In this document: positions 32,885 to 41,212 of the stretch, one piece after another
Numbering within the stretch: position 1 is the first letter of the stretch
Layout of the letters: each line of letters opens with the position of its first letter
Source of the DNA: CAVVJA01 sp963809815
GTDB lineage: Bacteria; Actinomycetota; Actinomycetes; Mycobacteriales; Jatrophihabitantaceae
Length of the DNA: 64,000 bases
Reading direction: 5' to 3'
Assembly (NCBI GenBank): GCA_963809815.1
Contig: CAWELM010000018.1
Coordinates: 76,632-140,631 of the forward strand
The notes under the pieces: generated by a model
Database searches by the model: none
What the model was told of the DNA's origin: nothing
What the model saw: the letters and a program-made list of their open reading frames with translations, nothing else
Program-made: the position numbers and the translations under genes

Positions 32885-35302
32885 ATGAGCATCGAAGCAC
32901 CGCCTAGGCCGACGACGCGCTGGCGTCGTGTCGCGGGTCTGGACGAGCTCGGTCAGACTCAAGGGTCCGGCCTACGTGAGCCGAGCTATCTGATCCGGCG
33001 CGCCGACGGTCAGGTCGTGCAGCTGTCGGAGCTGCTGCATGTGGTTATTCGCGAGGTCTCGGCGGACCGTGATGCGGCACGGGTCGCGGAGGCCGTGAGC
33101 GCGGCGTACGGCAAGACGCTGACGGTCGAAGGACTTTCCCTGCTGGCGAGCAAGCTCGAACCACTCGGCCTGATCGAGGACGCCGCCAAGCCGCAGGCTC
33201 CGGCCCGCGACGACGTCCCGCGGGCGAATCCGGTGCTGTCTTTGCGTCTGCGCGGCACGTTGCTGCCGGCCCGCGGTGCCCGAGCAATTGCCCGGCTGCT
33301 GGCGCCGCTGTTCTATCCCCCACTCGTCGTCGTGGCCCTGGCCGCCTTCGTTGCCTTGGATGTCGTTCTCATCCGGCAGGCGAGTTTGACCGACGCGCTG
33401 GGCCAAGTGTTCGCGACACCGATGTTCTTGCTCGGACTGCTGGCCATTCTGACCGCCGGGGGGCTGATACACGAAACGGGCCACGCCGCGGCCTGTCACT
33501 ATGGCGGCGCCCGGCCCGGAGTCATCGGCGTCGGCGTTTACCTGGTCTTCCCGGCGTTCTTCACCAATGTCACCGATTCGTACCGGCTCGGGCGCGCCGG
33601 CCGGCTGCGCACTGACCTCGGAGGCCTCTATTTCAACGTCTGGTGCGTGCTGGCGTTGGGTGGCTCGTACCTGATCACCGGCAATGGGCTCTTCTTGCTA
33701 GCCCTGCTGCTCATGCAGATCGAGATGGTGCAGCAGCTCATTCCCACGGTGCGTTTCGACGGCTATTTCGTGCTGGCCGACTTGGCGGGCGTCCCGGATC
33801 TGTTCGCCCGGGTCCGCCCGGTGCTGGTGAGTTTGCTGCCTGGACGCCCGGCCGATCCGCGGGTGACCGAGCTGCGCCCTAAGACACGGCGACTCGTCAC
33901 CGTGTGGGTATTCGTTGTCGTGCCGACCCTGGCGATCGGCTTCGGCTGGCTGCTCTACAGCCTTCCCAGTCTTTTGCACCGCACAGCGTCGGCGATCACT
34001 GCCCAGGCTCAAGCCATTGCCGAATCGTGGGACGCGCACCAATACGCCGGGGTGATTCTCGGCGCCGTTTCCATAGTCCTGCTCACGCTTCCCGCCCTCG
34101 GGCTGTTGCTATTGGGCCGGAGCTTGGCGAGCCTCGGCCTCCGCTACATAGCCCGCCCAGTTGCCATGTGGCGCGCGCGGTCGAACAATGCGGTGGAGAG
34201 AGAATCACATGACGTGCCAGCCGCGCCCACGGGAGTCGATATGACATCGGATATCCGGCGGGAGGCCGAATCCGCCAGCTCACCGGAGCCGAAGGCGGAA
34301 CCGGAACCGCCGCGCGAACCCACTCGACCTCCGGACTCGTTAACCGCCGCCGCGTTCACGGACGAGGCGATGCTCAGACCCAAGAACGGACCCGTGCCAC
34401 AGCATGGCTGGCGGCGCGCGGTATACAGCGCAACATCCGGGGCAATAAACCCGGGCCCCGGTGCCACTGAACGAAATCGGGCGGCTGTTCTGGAACGCGT
34501 CACCGCGCCGATCAATGGGTCACGACGCGTCGTCGTCCTGAGTCGCAAGGGTGGCGTCGGCAAAACGACGATCACCCTCGCGCTGGGCAGCACCTTCGCG
34601 ATGATGCGGGGCGATCGAGTAATAGCCCTGGACGCCAACCCCGATGCCGGCAATCTCGCCCATCGAGTTGCCCGGCCGTGCCCGCGCACGATCACCGATG
34701 TGCTCAACGAGATGGAGCTCATTACCAGTTACTCCGACCTGCGCCGGTTCACGGCGCAGGCTCCGGACTCGCGCTTGGAAGTACTGGCGTCCGATGACGA
34801 CCCGCGCATTGGGCTGGCGCTGAACCGGCAGGCCTATCACCGAGTGATCGAGCTGCTCGACCACTACTACAACCTCATTGTCATCGACACCGGCACGGGA
34901 ATCCTCGACAGTGCGAATCAGGGACTGCTCGCTGACGCCGATCAGCTGGTCCTGGTCCTCAAGCCCGCACTCGACGGCGCTCGGGCGGCAGCGCTGACCT
35001 TGGACTGGCTCGCCGAGCATGGCCATGGCGAGCTGGTAGCACGCGCGGTCGTGGTGATAAACGGCACTCGAAGGGGAACGGGCATACCGTTGGACCGCGT
35101 CGCGGATCACTTCTCCCGACGTTGCGCGAAAGTCGTGACCGTGCCCGCAGACCCCTCGCTGGAGAACGGCGCGCAGACCTCGCTGTCCGCATTGCAACCA
35201 GCAACCCGCGATGCCTTGGTCGAGCTGGCTGCCGCTGTGGCTGACCACTTTGCGACACACGATGTCCTTAGGGGCTTCGACGTCCCAAGAATGGAGTCAT
35301 GA
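32885..35302 (+). CDS. Fusion protein: PqqD-like domain, M50-type membrane metalloprotease, MinD/ParA-like ATPase
   Basis: 805 residues. Residues 15-98 resemble a PqqD-like winged helix (REPSYLIRRADGQVVQLSELL ... LLASKLEPLGLIED), the fold used for RiPP leader recognition. Membrane helices run from about 139 to 415; within them HETGH (196-200) is the HExxH zinc site, with GVGVYLVFPAFFTNVTDSYRLGRAGRLRTDLGGLYFN after it and RFDGYFVLADLAGVPDL (Asp292) as probable third ligand, the pattern of putative peptide zinc metalloproteases. A Pro/Glu-rich linker (about 460-500) leads to a MinD/ParA-like ATPase with deviant Walker A KGGVGKTT (555-562), ALDANPDAGNL and VIDTGTGIL, like the EspI/MinD proteins of type VII systems. 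The combination in one chain is unusual. Role inferred: recognises the two peptides, cuts them and helps deliver the product. Confidence 0.85.
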   Translation: MSIEAPPRPTTRWRRVAGLDELGQTQGSGLREPSYLIRRADGQVVQLSELLHVVIREVSADRDAARVAEAVSAAYGKTLTVEGLSLLASKLEPLGLIEDAAKPQAPARDDVPRANPVLSLRLRGTLLPARGARAIARLLAPLFYPPLVVVALAAFVALDVVLIRQASLTDALGQVFATPMFLLGLLAILTAGGLIHETGHAAACHYGGARPGVIGVGVYLVFPAFFTNVTDSYRLGRAGRLRTDLGGLYFNVWCVLALGGSYLITGNGLFLLALLLMQIEMVQQLIPTVRFDGYFVLADLAGVPDLFARVRPVLVSLLPGRPADPRVTELRPKTRRLVTVWVFVVVPTLAIGFGWLLYSLPSLLHRTASAITAQAQAIAESWDAHQYAGVILGAVSIVLLTLPALGLLLLGRSLASLGLRYIARPVAMWRARSNNAVERESHDVPAAPTGVDMTSDIRREAESASSPEPKAEPEPPREPTRPPDSLTAAAFTDEAMLRPKNGPVPQHGWRRAVYSATSGAINPGPGATERNRAAVLERVTAPINGSRRVVVLSRKGGVGKTTITLALGSTFAMMRGDRVIALDANPDAGNLAHRVARPCPRTITDVLNEMELITSYSDLRRFTAQAPDSRLEVLASDDDPRIGLALNRQAYHRVIELLDHYYNLIVIDTGTGILDSANQGLLADADQLVLVLKPALDGARAAALTLDWLAEHGHGELVARAVVVINGTRRGTGIPLDRVADHFSRRCAKVVTVPADPSLENGAQTSLSALQPATRDALVELAAAVADHFATHDVLRGFDVPRMES

Positions 35303-35319
35303 TCAGCTAGCATCGCGCC

Positions 35320-36060
35320 GTGCGACGCATAGCAGGCATTACTCTGGCGGCCGCGGCCGCAATCGTGACGATCAGCAGCAGTAGTGCCGCCGGCGCTGAT
35401 GGGCCGGCGCGAACCGACATAGAGAGCGCCTCGTCGGCGATTCCCGTCGCGCCAGGCACTACCGCCCAGGACGAGTCGATCCGCTACCGCCGAGTCAACG
35501 CGCGCACCGTGCGCGCGGATTCGGCTGCGACCGCGACGTCGTCTTGCGATGGATGTACGGCATCGACGGTGACGCTGCAATTCATCTACGCGCGAGGTTC
35601 CCGGACGCTGACCGCCAACAATGTGGCCGTCGCGTGGTCAAGCTGCACGAACTGCAGTGCCACGGCATTGTCCGTGCAGGTCGTGATCGCTCATCAGGCC
35701 GGAAAAGTCACGGCCGGAAATCGGTCACTCTCATTGAATGTCGTGTGCGCCGGCTGCAACAGCAATGCCGCGGCGATCCAGATCGTTATCGTGACTCCCT
35801 CCCACCGCGAGCCGTCCCAGGCCGCGCTCGCTCGCAGCGAAGACCTCCGGGCCCAGCTACTGGCCGAGCTGCATGCCCTGCCCCTGTCGCGTGCCCGGAC
35901 GGCGGTGCCGGCCACCCCCAACGGGCGGGCCGCTCCAACGACGGCGCCGGTGCCGGCACCGCCGAGCATGGTGAACACCACCGAGCAGATCCAATCGATC
36001 TTGGCGCGGGATCTCGGAGCAACCTCGGCGCGACACGACATCCAGCTACGGACCCAGTAG
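35320..36060 (+). CDS. Exported protein with three CxxC repeats
   Basis: 246 residues from GTG. A signal peptide (RRIAGITLAAAAAIVTISSS, cleavage near residue 26) precedes three related modules: CDGC (76-79) followed by TASTVTLQFIYA, CTNC (109-112) followed by SATALSVQVVIA, and CAGC (143-146) followed by NSNAAAIQIVIV. The CxxC pairs are 33-34 residues apart and each is followed by a Gln-centred strand, with TAxNxxxxxA-type strands between, suggesting a small beta-solenoid with disulfides or metal sites. A Pro/Ala-rich C-terminus follows. The gene starts 17 bases after the fusion gene. No known family recognised. Confidence 0.78.
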   Translation: MRRIAGITLAAAAAIVTISSSSAAGADGPARTDIESASSAIPVAPGTTAQDESIRYRRVNARTVRADSAATATSSCDGCTASTVTLQFIYARGSRTLTANNVAVAWSSCTNCSATALSVQVVIAHQAGKVTAGNRSLSLNVVCAGCNSNAAAIQIVIVTPSHREPSQAALARSEDLRAQLLAELHALPLSRARTAVPATPNGRAAPTTAPVPAPPSMVNTTEQIQSILARDLGATSARHDIQLRTQ

Positions 36061-36171
36061 GGCGGTAGGACCCAGGTCCTCCACGCCGAGAACATCGTCG
36101 GGCGGCGGGGTTTCGGCCTTAGTTGCCATCGCGCGAGCGTCGGCACTCCCGATCTGGCATAAGGTCGTCGG

Positions 36172-36717
36172 GTGGCCGACGTCAGCGTGCGTCCCGCGCG
36201 CAGCGACGACGCGGCGGAGATCGCGCGTATCCAGGTCGATACGTGGCGCACCGGATACCGGGATCTGCTCCCCGCGCCGATCGTCGAGTCCTTGTCGGCC
36301 GAGGCGGTGCAGCCAGCTTGGACGGAGGCAGTCGAGGCTCCCCCGAGCGACCAGCATCACGTTTTCGTCGCGCAGGAGCAGCAGTGGCTGGTCGGATTCG
36401 CGGCAGTCGGACCGGTGGACAGCAATGAAGAGGGAATTACCGACGCGCCGCACACCGCACAGATCGCGCCGCTGCTCGTCGAGCCCCGTTGGGGTCGCCG
36501 CGGGCATGGCTCGCGACTGCTCGCGGCCGCGGTCGATCATGCGCGGTCCGATGGATTCACCCGGCTGATCACCTGGGTGCCCGCTGGCGACGGTGCCTCC
36601 CTCTCGTTCTACCGGTCCGCCGGCTGGGACACCGATGGCTTCGCCCGGGTTCTCGATACCGGGGTCGGTGAGATGCGCGAGATACGCCTGCACGTTGCCC
36701 TGGAGCCGGCCGCATGA
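36172..36717 (+). CDS. GNAT family N-acetyltransferase
   Basis: 181 residues starting GTG. VRPARSDDAAEIARIQVDTWRTGYRDLLP opening, core QIAPLLVEPRWGRRGHGSRLLAAAVDHARSDG (acetyl-CoA P-loop RRGHGS) and LSFYRSAGWDTDG. Substrate unknown; related proteins acetylate antibiotics or amines. The DUF2461 gene overlaps its end (ATGA), so the two are co-translated. Confidence 0.88.
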   Translation: MADVSVRPARSDDAAEIARIQVDTWRTGYRDLLPAPIVESLSAEAVQPAWTEAVEAPPSDQHHVFVAQEQQWLVGFAAVGPVDSNEEGITDAPHTAQIAPLLVEPRWGRRGHGSRLLAAAVDHARSDGFTRLITWVPAGDGASLSFYRSAGWDTDGFARVLDTGVGEMREIRLHVALEPAA

Positions 36718-37358
36718 CGTTTGCCGGAATTCCGGTCGCTGCCCTCGACTTCTACGAGGACCTCGAGGCCGACAACAGCAAGTCGTTCTGGACCGCCCAC
36801 AAGCACATTTATGAGGAGTCTGTGCGAACGCCCCTCGAGGCGCTCGCCGCGGAGCTCGAGCCTGAGTTCGGCTCACCGAAGCTGTTCCGCCCCTATCGGG
36901 ACGTGCGATTCGCCAAGGACAAGACGCCATACAAGACCCAGCAGGGCATGTGGTTCGCTGAATCGGCTCGCTATGTGGCGGTCTCGGCGGCCGGACTCTT
37001 CATCGCGGGCGGCTACTGGGGAACGGCCAGCGATCAGGTGGGACGTTTGCGTCGAGCCGTCGACGACGACGTTGCCGGCGGGCAGCTGGAAAAGATCATC
37101 GAAAAGGCGCGCAGGGCGGGATTCGACATCGGTGGCGAACAGATCGCTCGCGTACCGCCCGGCTACCCGAAAGACCATCGGCGGGCGGCCCTGATCCGGT
37201 ACAAATCGTTGACGGCGCACCGGCAAATGGGCTGTCCGCCGTGGCTGAGTACACGACAGGCCCGAACCGAGATCGTCAAGTCACTCCGGAAGCTCGGGCC
37301 GCTGAGCGATTGGCTAGCGACCCATGTCGGGCCGTCGGATGAGCACCGGTCACGGTAA
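36714..37358 (+). CDS. DUF2461 family protein
   Basis: 214 residues with the DUF2461 hallmark pattern: DFYEDLEADNSKSFWTAHKHIYEESVRTPLEALAAEL, FRPYRDVRFAKDKTPYKTQQGMWF, and YVAVSAAGLFIAGGYWGTASDQVGRLRRAV. The family is conserved in bacteria but of unknown function. Co-translated with the GNAT gene; its end overlaps by 9 bases the convergent membrane-protein gene. Confidence 0.9.
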   Translation: MTFAGIPVAALDFYEDLEADNSKSFWTAHKHIYEESVRTPLEALAAELEPEFGSPKLFRPYRDVRFAKDKTPYKTQQGMWFAESARYVAVSAAGLFIAGGYWGTASDQVGRLRRAVDDDVAGGQLEKIIEKARRAGFDIGGEQIARVPPGYPKDHRRAALIRYKSLTAHRQMGCPPWLSTRQARTEIVKSLRKLGPLSDWLATHVGPSDEHRSR

Positions 37359-37787
37359 CTCCCGCGCGATCGCCGTCCGCATTGCCGCGCGGGCGCGACG
37401 GCGGTCGCCCGCGACGTCGTAGGCGACGGCGAGCCGATACCACCGACGCCAGTCGGCCGGCGCGTCCACCACGTCGTGACGACGATGCTCGAACAGTGCG
37501 TCGGCCGCCTGGCGATCCACCCGACCCGACGGCCGTCGCGGTAGCTCTGGTTCGGGCGGCACACCCTCGGCGTCGAGGCGACGAGCCAATCGTTGGGTTG
37601 CGAGCCCGAATCGGATCTCAGCCGCAACCAGCCACAGCCCCACGAGCGGTAGCACCAACACAGCCGCGCCGAGCGCCTTGAGGATCAAGGACGGCTCGCC
37701 GAGCAGGAACACCCCGCGATACCCGACGAGCGCGAAGTAGGCAGCCAGCGCGATCACCAGCAGCACGACTGCGCGTCGAGCAGACAC
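37350..37787 (-). CDS. Conserved membrane protein downstream of dapB
   Basis: 145 residues with two N-terminal transmembrane helices (VVLLVIALAAYFALVGYRGV; LGAAVLVLPLVGLWLVAAEI) and a cytosolic C-terminal part resembling a TPR helix pair (DWRRWYRLAVAYDVAGDRRRARAAMRTA). A protein of this layout follows dapB in many actinobacteria (Rv2772c in M. tuberculosis). Five bases separate it from dapB; function unknown. Confidence 0.82.
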   Translation of the reverse strand: MSARRAVVLLVIALAAYFALVGYRGVFLLGEPSLILKALGAAVLVLPLVGLWLVAAEIRFGLATQRLARRLDAEGVPPEPELPRRPSGRVDRQAADALFEHRRHDVVDAPADWRRWYRLAVAYDVAGDRRRARAAMRTAIARELP

Positions 37788-37791
37788 AACG

Positions 37792-38544
37792 TCAGAGGTT
37801 CAGCAGTGGCTCGATGCCGACCGTGAGCCCGGGCCGCGAGCTGACCTGTCGGACGGCCATCAGCACGCCGGGTAGAAACGAAGAGCGCTCGAAGGAATCG
37901 TGTCGAAGGGTGAGAGTTTCACCGCCGTTTCCGAACAGGACTTCCTCGTGCGCAACCAACCCGCGCATCCGGACCGCATGAACGTGCACGCCGGAGACCA
38001 CCGCCCCCCGCGCGCCGTCCACCCCCTGGTTGGTGGCGTCCGGCGGCGCCCCGCGGCCGGCCCGCGCCCGTTCCTCACCGATGATCTCGGCCGTTCGCAT
38101 GGCGGTCCCGCTCGGCGCATCGACCTTGTCGGGGTGATGAAGCTCGACGACCTCGACCGACTCGTAGAACCGGGCCGCCGTTGCCGCAAACTTCATGAGC
38201 AACGCAGCGCCAATGGCGAAATTCGGTGCCACGATCACCCCGAGGCCCGGCGCGTCCTCGAGCCAGGTCCGCACCGTATCGAGGCGCTCCTGGGTAAAGC
38301 CCGTGGTGCCGACCACGGCGTGAATTCCTTGGTCCACGGCGAACCGGATGTTGTCCATGACGACATCCGGATGGGTGAAGTCGACCAGAACCTGGGCTCC
38401 GCCGTCCGCGACGCTGAACAACCAGTCGCCCGCATCGACCGCCGCCACCAGGTCGAGGTCCTCGGCGTCGACGACCGCATTGCAAACCTGCTGACCCATT
38501 CGGCCCCTGGCGCCCAACACGCCGACCCGTAGCGCTTCACTCAT
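37792..38544 (-). CDS. dapB: 4-hydroxy-tetrahydrodipicolinate reductase
   Basis: NAD(P)H-dependent second step of the diaminopimelate branch. 250 residues: nucleotide-binding VGVLGARGRMGQQV, VDFTHPDVVMDNIRFAVDQGIHAVVGTTGF, and the catalytic/substrate loop ELHHPDKVDAPSGTA (conserved His and Lys). Complements dapA 12 kb away; the intervening block of accessory genes separates what is a closer pair in other genomes. Confidence 0.96.
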   Translation of the reverse strand: MSEALRVGVLGARGRMGQQVCNAVVDAEDLDLVAAVDAGDWLFSVADGGAQVLVDFTHPDVVMDNIRFAVDQGIHAVVGTTGFTQERLDTVRTWLEDAPGLGVIVAPNFAIGAALLMKFAATAARFYESVEVVELHHPDKVDAPSGTAMRTAEIIGEERARAGRGAPPDATNQGVDGARGAVVSGVHVHAVRMRGLVAHEEVLFGNGGETLTLRHDSFERSSFLPGVLMAVRQVSSRPGLTVGIEPLLNL

Positions 38545-38628
38545 CCGATAACCTCTTCGAGCTCACGCGCCTGCGATGCTCCCTCGCTCATCAACATTGC
38601 CTCTTCCCGCAAGCGCACATGCACCTCA

Positions 38629-38647
38629 CGAAACGCTCCGCGTTTCG
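38629..38647. terminator. Perfect hairpin between pepR and dapB
   Basis: CGAAACGC-tcc-GCGTTTCG forms an 8-bp stem with a 3-base loop, downstream of the M16 peptidase gene and upstream of dapB on the same strand. A 13-base direct repeat, GCCTGCGATGCTC (around 38568 and 38669), flanks it. It may terminate or process the pepR transcript. Confidence 0.55.
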
Positions 38648-38732
38648 CAGGGACCCTCAGCGCCAAGTGCCTGCGATGCTCGCACGCTCATCTGTCCCTT
38701 TCCTGTCCTGCGACCCGCCGCCACTTCCGGCG

Positions 38733-40049
38733 TCACACCACCCCGTCGAAGTCGTGCGGCCCGAATGGTCCCACGACCGAAAGGGCGCGCGGACGGTGCA
38801 GCAGATCGTCGGCTAGCCCGGCGACGTCCGCCGCCGTAACGGCATCGATGCGGGCGATCAGCTCGTCGACGCCGGGCACATCGGCGTAGACGAGTTCGCT
38901 CTTGCCTATCCGGGACATCCTGGATCCGGAATCCTCCAGGCCGAGCACGACCGCCCCGCGCATTTGACCCTTGCCCCGCTGCACTTCGGCTTCGGTAAGA
39001 CCGCCGTCCGCAACGGCCGCGAGTTCGCCGGTGATCAGCGAGATCACCTCGTCGGCCTTGCCTGGCTGGCAGCCCGCGTATATCGCGAACTGGCCGGTGT
39101 CGGTGTAGCTATTGCTGAACGTGTAGATGGAGTACGCGAGCCCGCGCTCCTCACGAATCCGTTGGAACAGGCGCGAGCTCATGCCACCGCCGAGTGCGGC
39201 AGAAAGCACTCCGGCGGTGAATCGCCGATCATCGAAGCGAGATATGCCCCGCGTGCCCAGGACGATGTTCGCTTGTTCGGTCTCTTCACCAACGACGGTC
39301 GCGCGCGGGGCCGGCCGCGATTGATCTTGACTCCGGGAGGTCTGGAAGCCGCTTTGACCGTCGGCCGCGGCGAAGGCCGATCGGACGCGACGCACGACGG
39401 CGGCGTGATCGACGTTGCCCGCGACGGCGACGACCATGTCACGCGGGCGATACCGGTGGCGGTAGTAGCCGGCAATTTGAGCCCGGCGGAGCGCGGTGAT
39501 CGAGGTGACGGAGCCGAGAATGGGCCGCCCGAGCGGCGTGTCACCGAAGAGCGTCGAGGCAAAGACATCATGAACGAGGTCGGCGGGATCGTCGTCGCGC
39601 ATTGCGATCTCTTCGAGTACGACGCTGCGCTCCACATCCACGTCGTGCGCTGTCACGGTCGCGTTCAGCACGACATCGACGACGATATCGACGGCGAGGG
39701 GCAGATCCCGATCGAGCACCGTCGCGTAGTAGCAGGTGTGCTCCTTTTCCGTGAATGCGTTCAGCTCGCCACCAACGGCATCCATCGCGGTAGCGATCTC
39801 CAGAGCGGTACGCGAGGTCGTGCCCTTGAACAGGAGATGCTCGAGAAAGTGGCTCGCCCCCGCGACCGCGGGCGACTCATGGCGCGATCCGATCGGGACC
39901 CAGACTCCAATGCTGGCGCTGCGGACGGTGGGCATCGCCTCGCTGACGATCCGCAGCCCGGACGGCAACGTCGTCCGGGTGATCGTCCCACCCCCGGTTG
40001 CCGCGACGCGGGTTGTTCGGGCACGCGTCTGCAGCTGCGGCTCGGGCAT
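38733..40049 (-). CDS. pepR: M16 family zinc metalloprotease (processing-peptidase-like)
   Basis: 438 residues of the M16 (pitrilysin/MPP) family. The inverted zinc motif HFLEH (HxxEH) lies in AGASHFLEHLLFKGT, with the downstream Glu in the expected DVERSVVLEEIAMRDD helix. The C-terminal half (LGGGMSSRLFQRIREERGLAYSIYTFSNSYTDTGQFAIYAG) is the second M16 lobe. Orthologue of Rv2782c, which usually sits after pnp; here a sulfate-import block lies between them. Confidence 0.93.
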   Translation of the reverse strand: MPEPQLQTRARTTRVAATGGGTITRTTLPSGLRIVSEAMPTVRSASIGVWVPIGSRHESPAVAGASHFLEHLLFKGTTSRTALEIATAMDAVGGELNAFTEKEHTCYYATVLDRDLPLAVDIVVDVVLNATVTAHDVDVERSVVLEEIAMRDDDPADLVHDVFASTLFGDTPLGRPILGSVTSITALRRAQIAGYYRHRYRPRDMVVAVAGNVDHAAVVRRVRSAFAAADGQSGFQTSRSQDQSRPAPRATVVGEETEQANIVLGTRGISRFDDRRFTAGVLSAALGGGMSSRLFQRIREERGLAYSIYTFSNSYTDTGQFAIYAGCQPGKADEVISLITGELAAVADGGLTEAEVQRGKGQMRGAVVLGLEDSGSRMSRIGKSELVYADVPGVDELIARIDAVTAADVAGLADDLLHRPRALSVVGPFGPHDFDGVV

Positions 40050-40095
40050 CAGTCGATCCTACGGTCGGCGGATCGCCCCGGATTCTGGACGGGTA

Positions 40096-40599
40096 TCAAG
40101 CATCCTGCAGAAGGCGTTCGGCCAGTCGAAAAGTGGCTATGTCCCAGAGCACCAGGCGGGCGTCCAGTGTGCTTCCCCGCAGCACGTTGATCGCCTGTTG
40201 GATCGCATCGTCGGTGGGCCACCCAAACGCCCCGGACGAGATCAGCGGGAAAGCAATGGAGGTGGCGCCGATCTCTTCCGCGACGGCAAGCGATGACCGA
40301 TAACACGAGCGCAGGATGTCCCCCTGATCAGCGGAGCGCCGATAGACGGGGCCTACCGTGTGGATCACCCAACGAGCCGAGAGGTTGCCCGCGGTGGTCG
40401 CGACGGCGTATCCCACGGGCAATCCTTTGCGGTACGGACCATCCCGGAGCTCGCGGCAGGCGGCGAGGATCGCCGGGCCACCGCGACGATGAATCGCACC
40501 GTCGACGCCTCCGCCACCCAGCAGCCCAGAATTTGCTGCGTTGACGATTGCGTCCGCGCGCTGTTCGGTGATGTCCCCATGCACCAACTCGACGCTCAT
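40096..40599 (-). CDS. Macrodomain protein (O-acetyl-ADP-ribose deacetylase type)
   Basis: 167 residues from ATG 40599 (SVELVHGDITEQRADAIVNAANSGLLGGGGVDGAIHRRGG), the ADP-ribose-binding signature of MacroD/YmdB proteins; GAFGWPTDDA and LISSG lie in the second loop. Likely hydrolyses ADP-ribose derivatives; the exact substrate is unknown. Upstream of pepR on the same strand. Confidence 0.92.
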   Translation of the reverse strand: MSVELVHGDITEQRADAIVNAANSGLLGGGGVDGAIHRRGGPAILAACRELRDGPYRKGLPVGYAVATTAGNLSARWVIHTVGPVYRRSADQGDILRSCYRSSLAVAEEIGATSIAFPLISSGAFGWPTDDAIQQAINVLRGSTLDARLVLWDIATFRLAERLLQDA

Positions 40600-40700
40600 A
40601 GCCACATAATGCCGACCAGTTGCGCGGTCTGTCGCTGACGATCTTGCACGGCGTCCGGCCGACATGGCTCCCAAGCACTCGATCTATGGCGGGTGTGAAG

Positions 40701-41156
40701 TCAGCGGGGCAGCCAGGCGTCGGGTGCTCCGATCATTCGCCGGACATGCGATGGCAGCCGACCGCTCAGCACCTGCTGCAGGGTCGTCTCATCAAGAACC
40801 TGCCGCAGCGCGGCCCGGACCGCCACCCATACCTCGGGCAGGTGCGCGGCAACGCCCGTATACGTCGTCTCATTCGGTCGCAGTCCGCGAACCTCGGCAA
40901 GCGGCCCGTCCACCGCGCGGATTACCGAACCGAGCGTGATCTCGCTCGCGGGCAACGCTAGGGCATAGCCGCCGTCGGCGCCTCGCTGGCTGCGCACCAG
41001 TCCCGCGCGCCGCAGTTCGCCCAAAATGGCCTCGACGAATTTTCGGGGCAGCTGCTGTTCGGCGATGATGGCATCGACCTTGACCAGGCTGGGCTCCCGA
41101 GCCGCGAGCTCCAGCAGTGCCCGTACCGCGTAGTCCGTCTTGGCGGATATATCCAC
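40701..41156 (-). CDS. Rrf2 family transcriptional regulator (CymR-like)
   Basis: 151 residues. MDISAKTDYAVRALLELA and LPRKFVEAILGELRRAGLVRSQRGADGGYALALPASEITLGSVIRAVDGPL form the Rrf2 winged helix and wing. The Cys triad used for Fe-S binding by IscR/NsrR is absent, as in CymR-type cysteine regulators. It lies directly downstream of cysA on the same strand and probably regulates sulfur assimilation genes. Confidence 0.9.
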   Translation of the reverse strand: MDISAKTDYAVRALLELAAREPSLVKVDAIIAEQQLPRKFVEAILGELRRAGLVRSQRGADGGYALALPASEITLGSVIRAVDGPLAEVRGLRPNETTYTGVAAHLPEVWVAVRAALRQVLDETTLQQVLSGRLPSHVRRMIGAPDAWLPR

Positions 41157-41170
41157 GGGGGCATCTTCTC

Positions 41171-41196
41171 AAATCCTAGGGAATTCGAGGAGATTT
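41171..41196. promoter_or_regulatory. Dyad upstream of the Rrf2 gene
   Basis: AAATC-N16-GATTT with an inner CCTAGG palindrome, 15 bases upstream of the Rrf2 start codon. Extended A/T-rich dyads of this size are usual for Rrf2 autoregulation. Not similar enough to the shared sulfur motif to claim one site type. Confidence 0.4.
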
Positions 41197-41212
41197 CCCG
41201 GTCCGTCGCGTC

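Noticed and set aside
32885..35302. Type VII secretion locus
   Set aside because: Only the MinD-like ATPase part resembles EspI; no EccB/C/D, MycP or WXG100 gene is present in the window.
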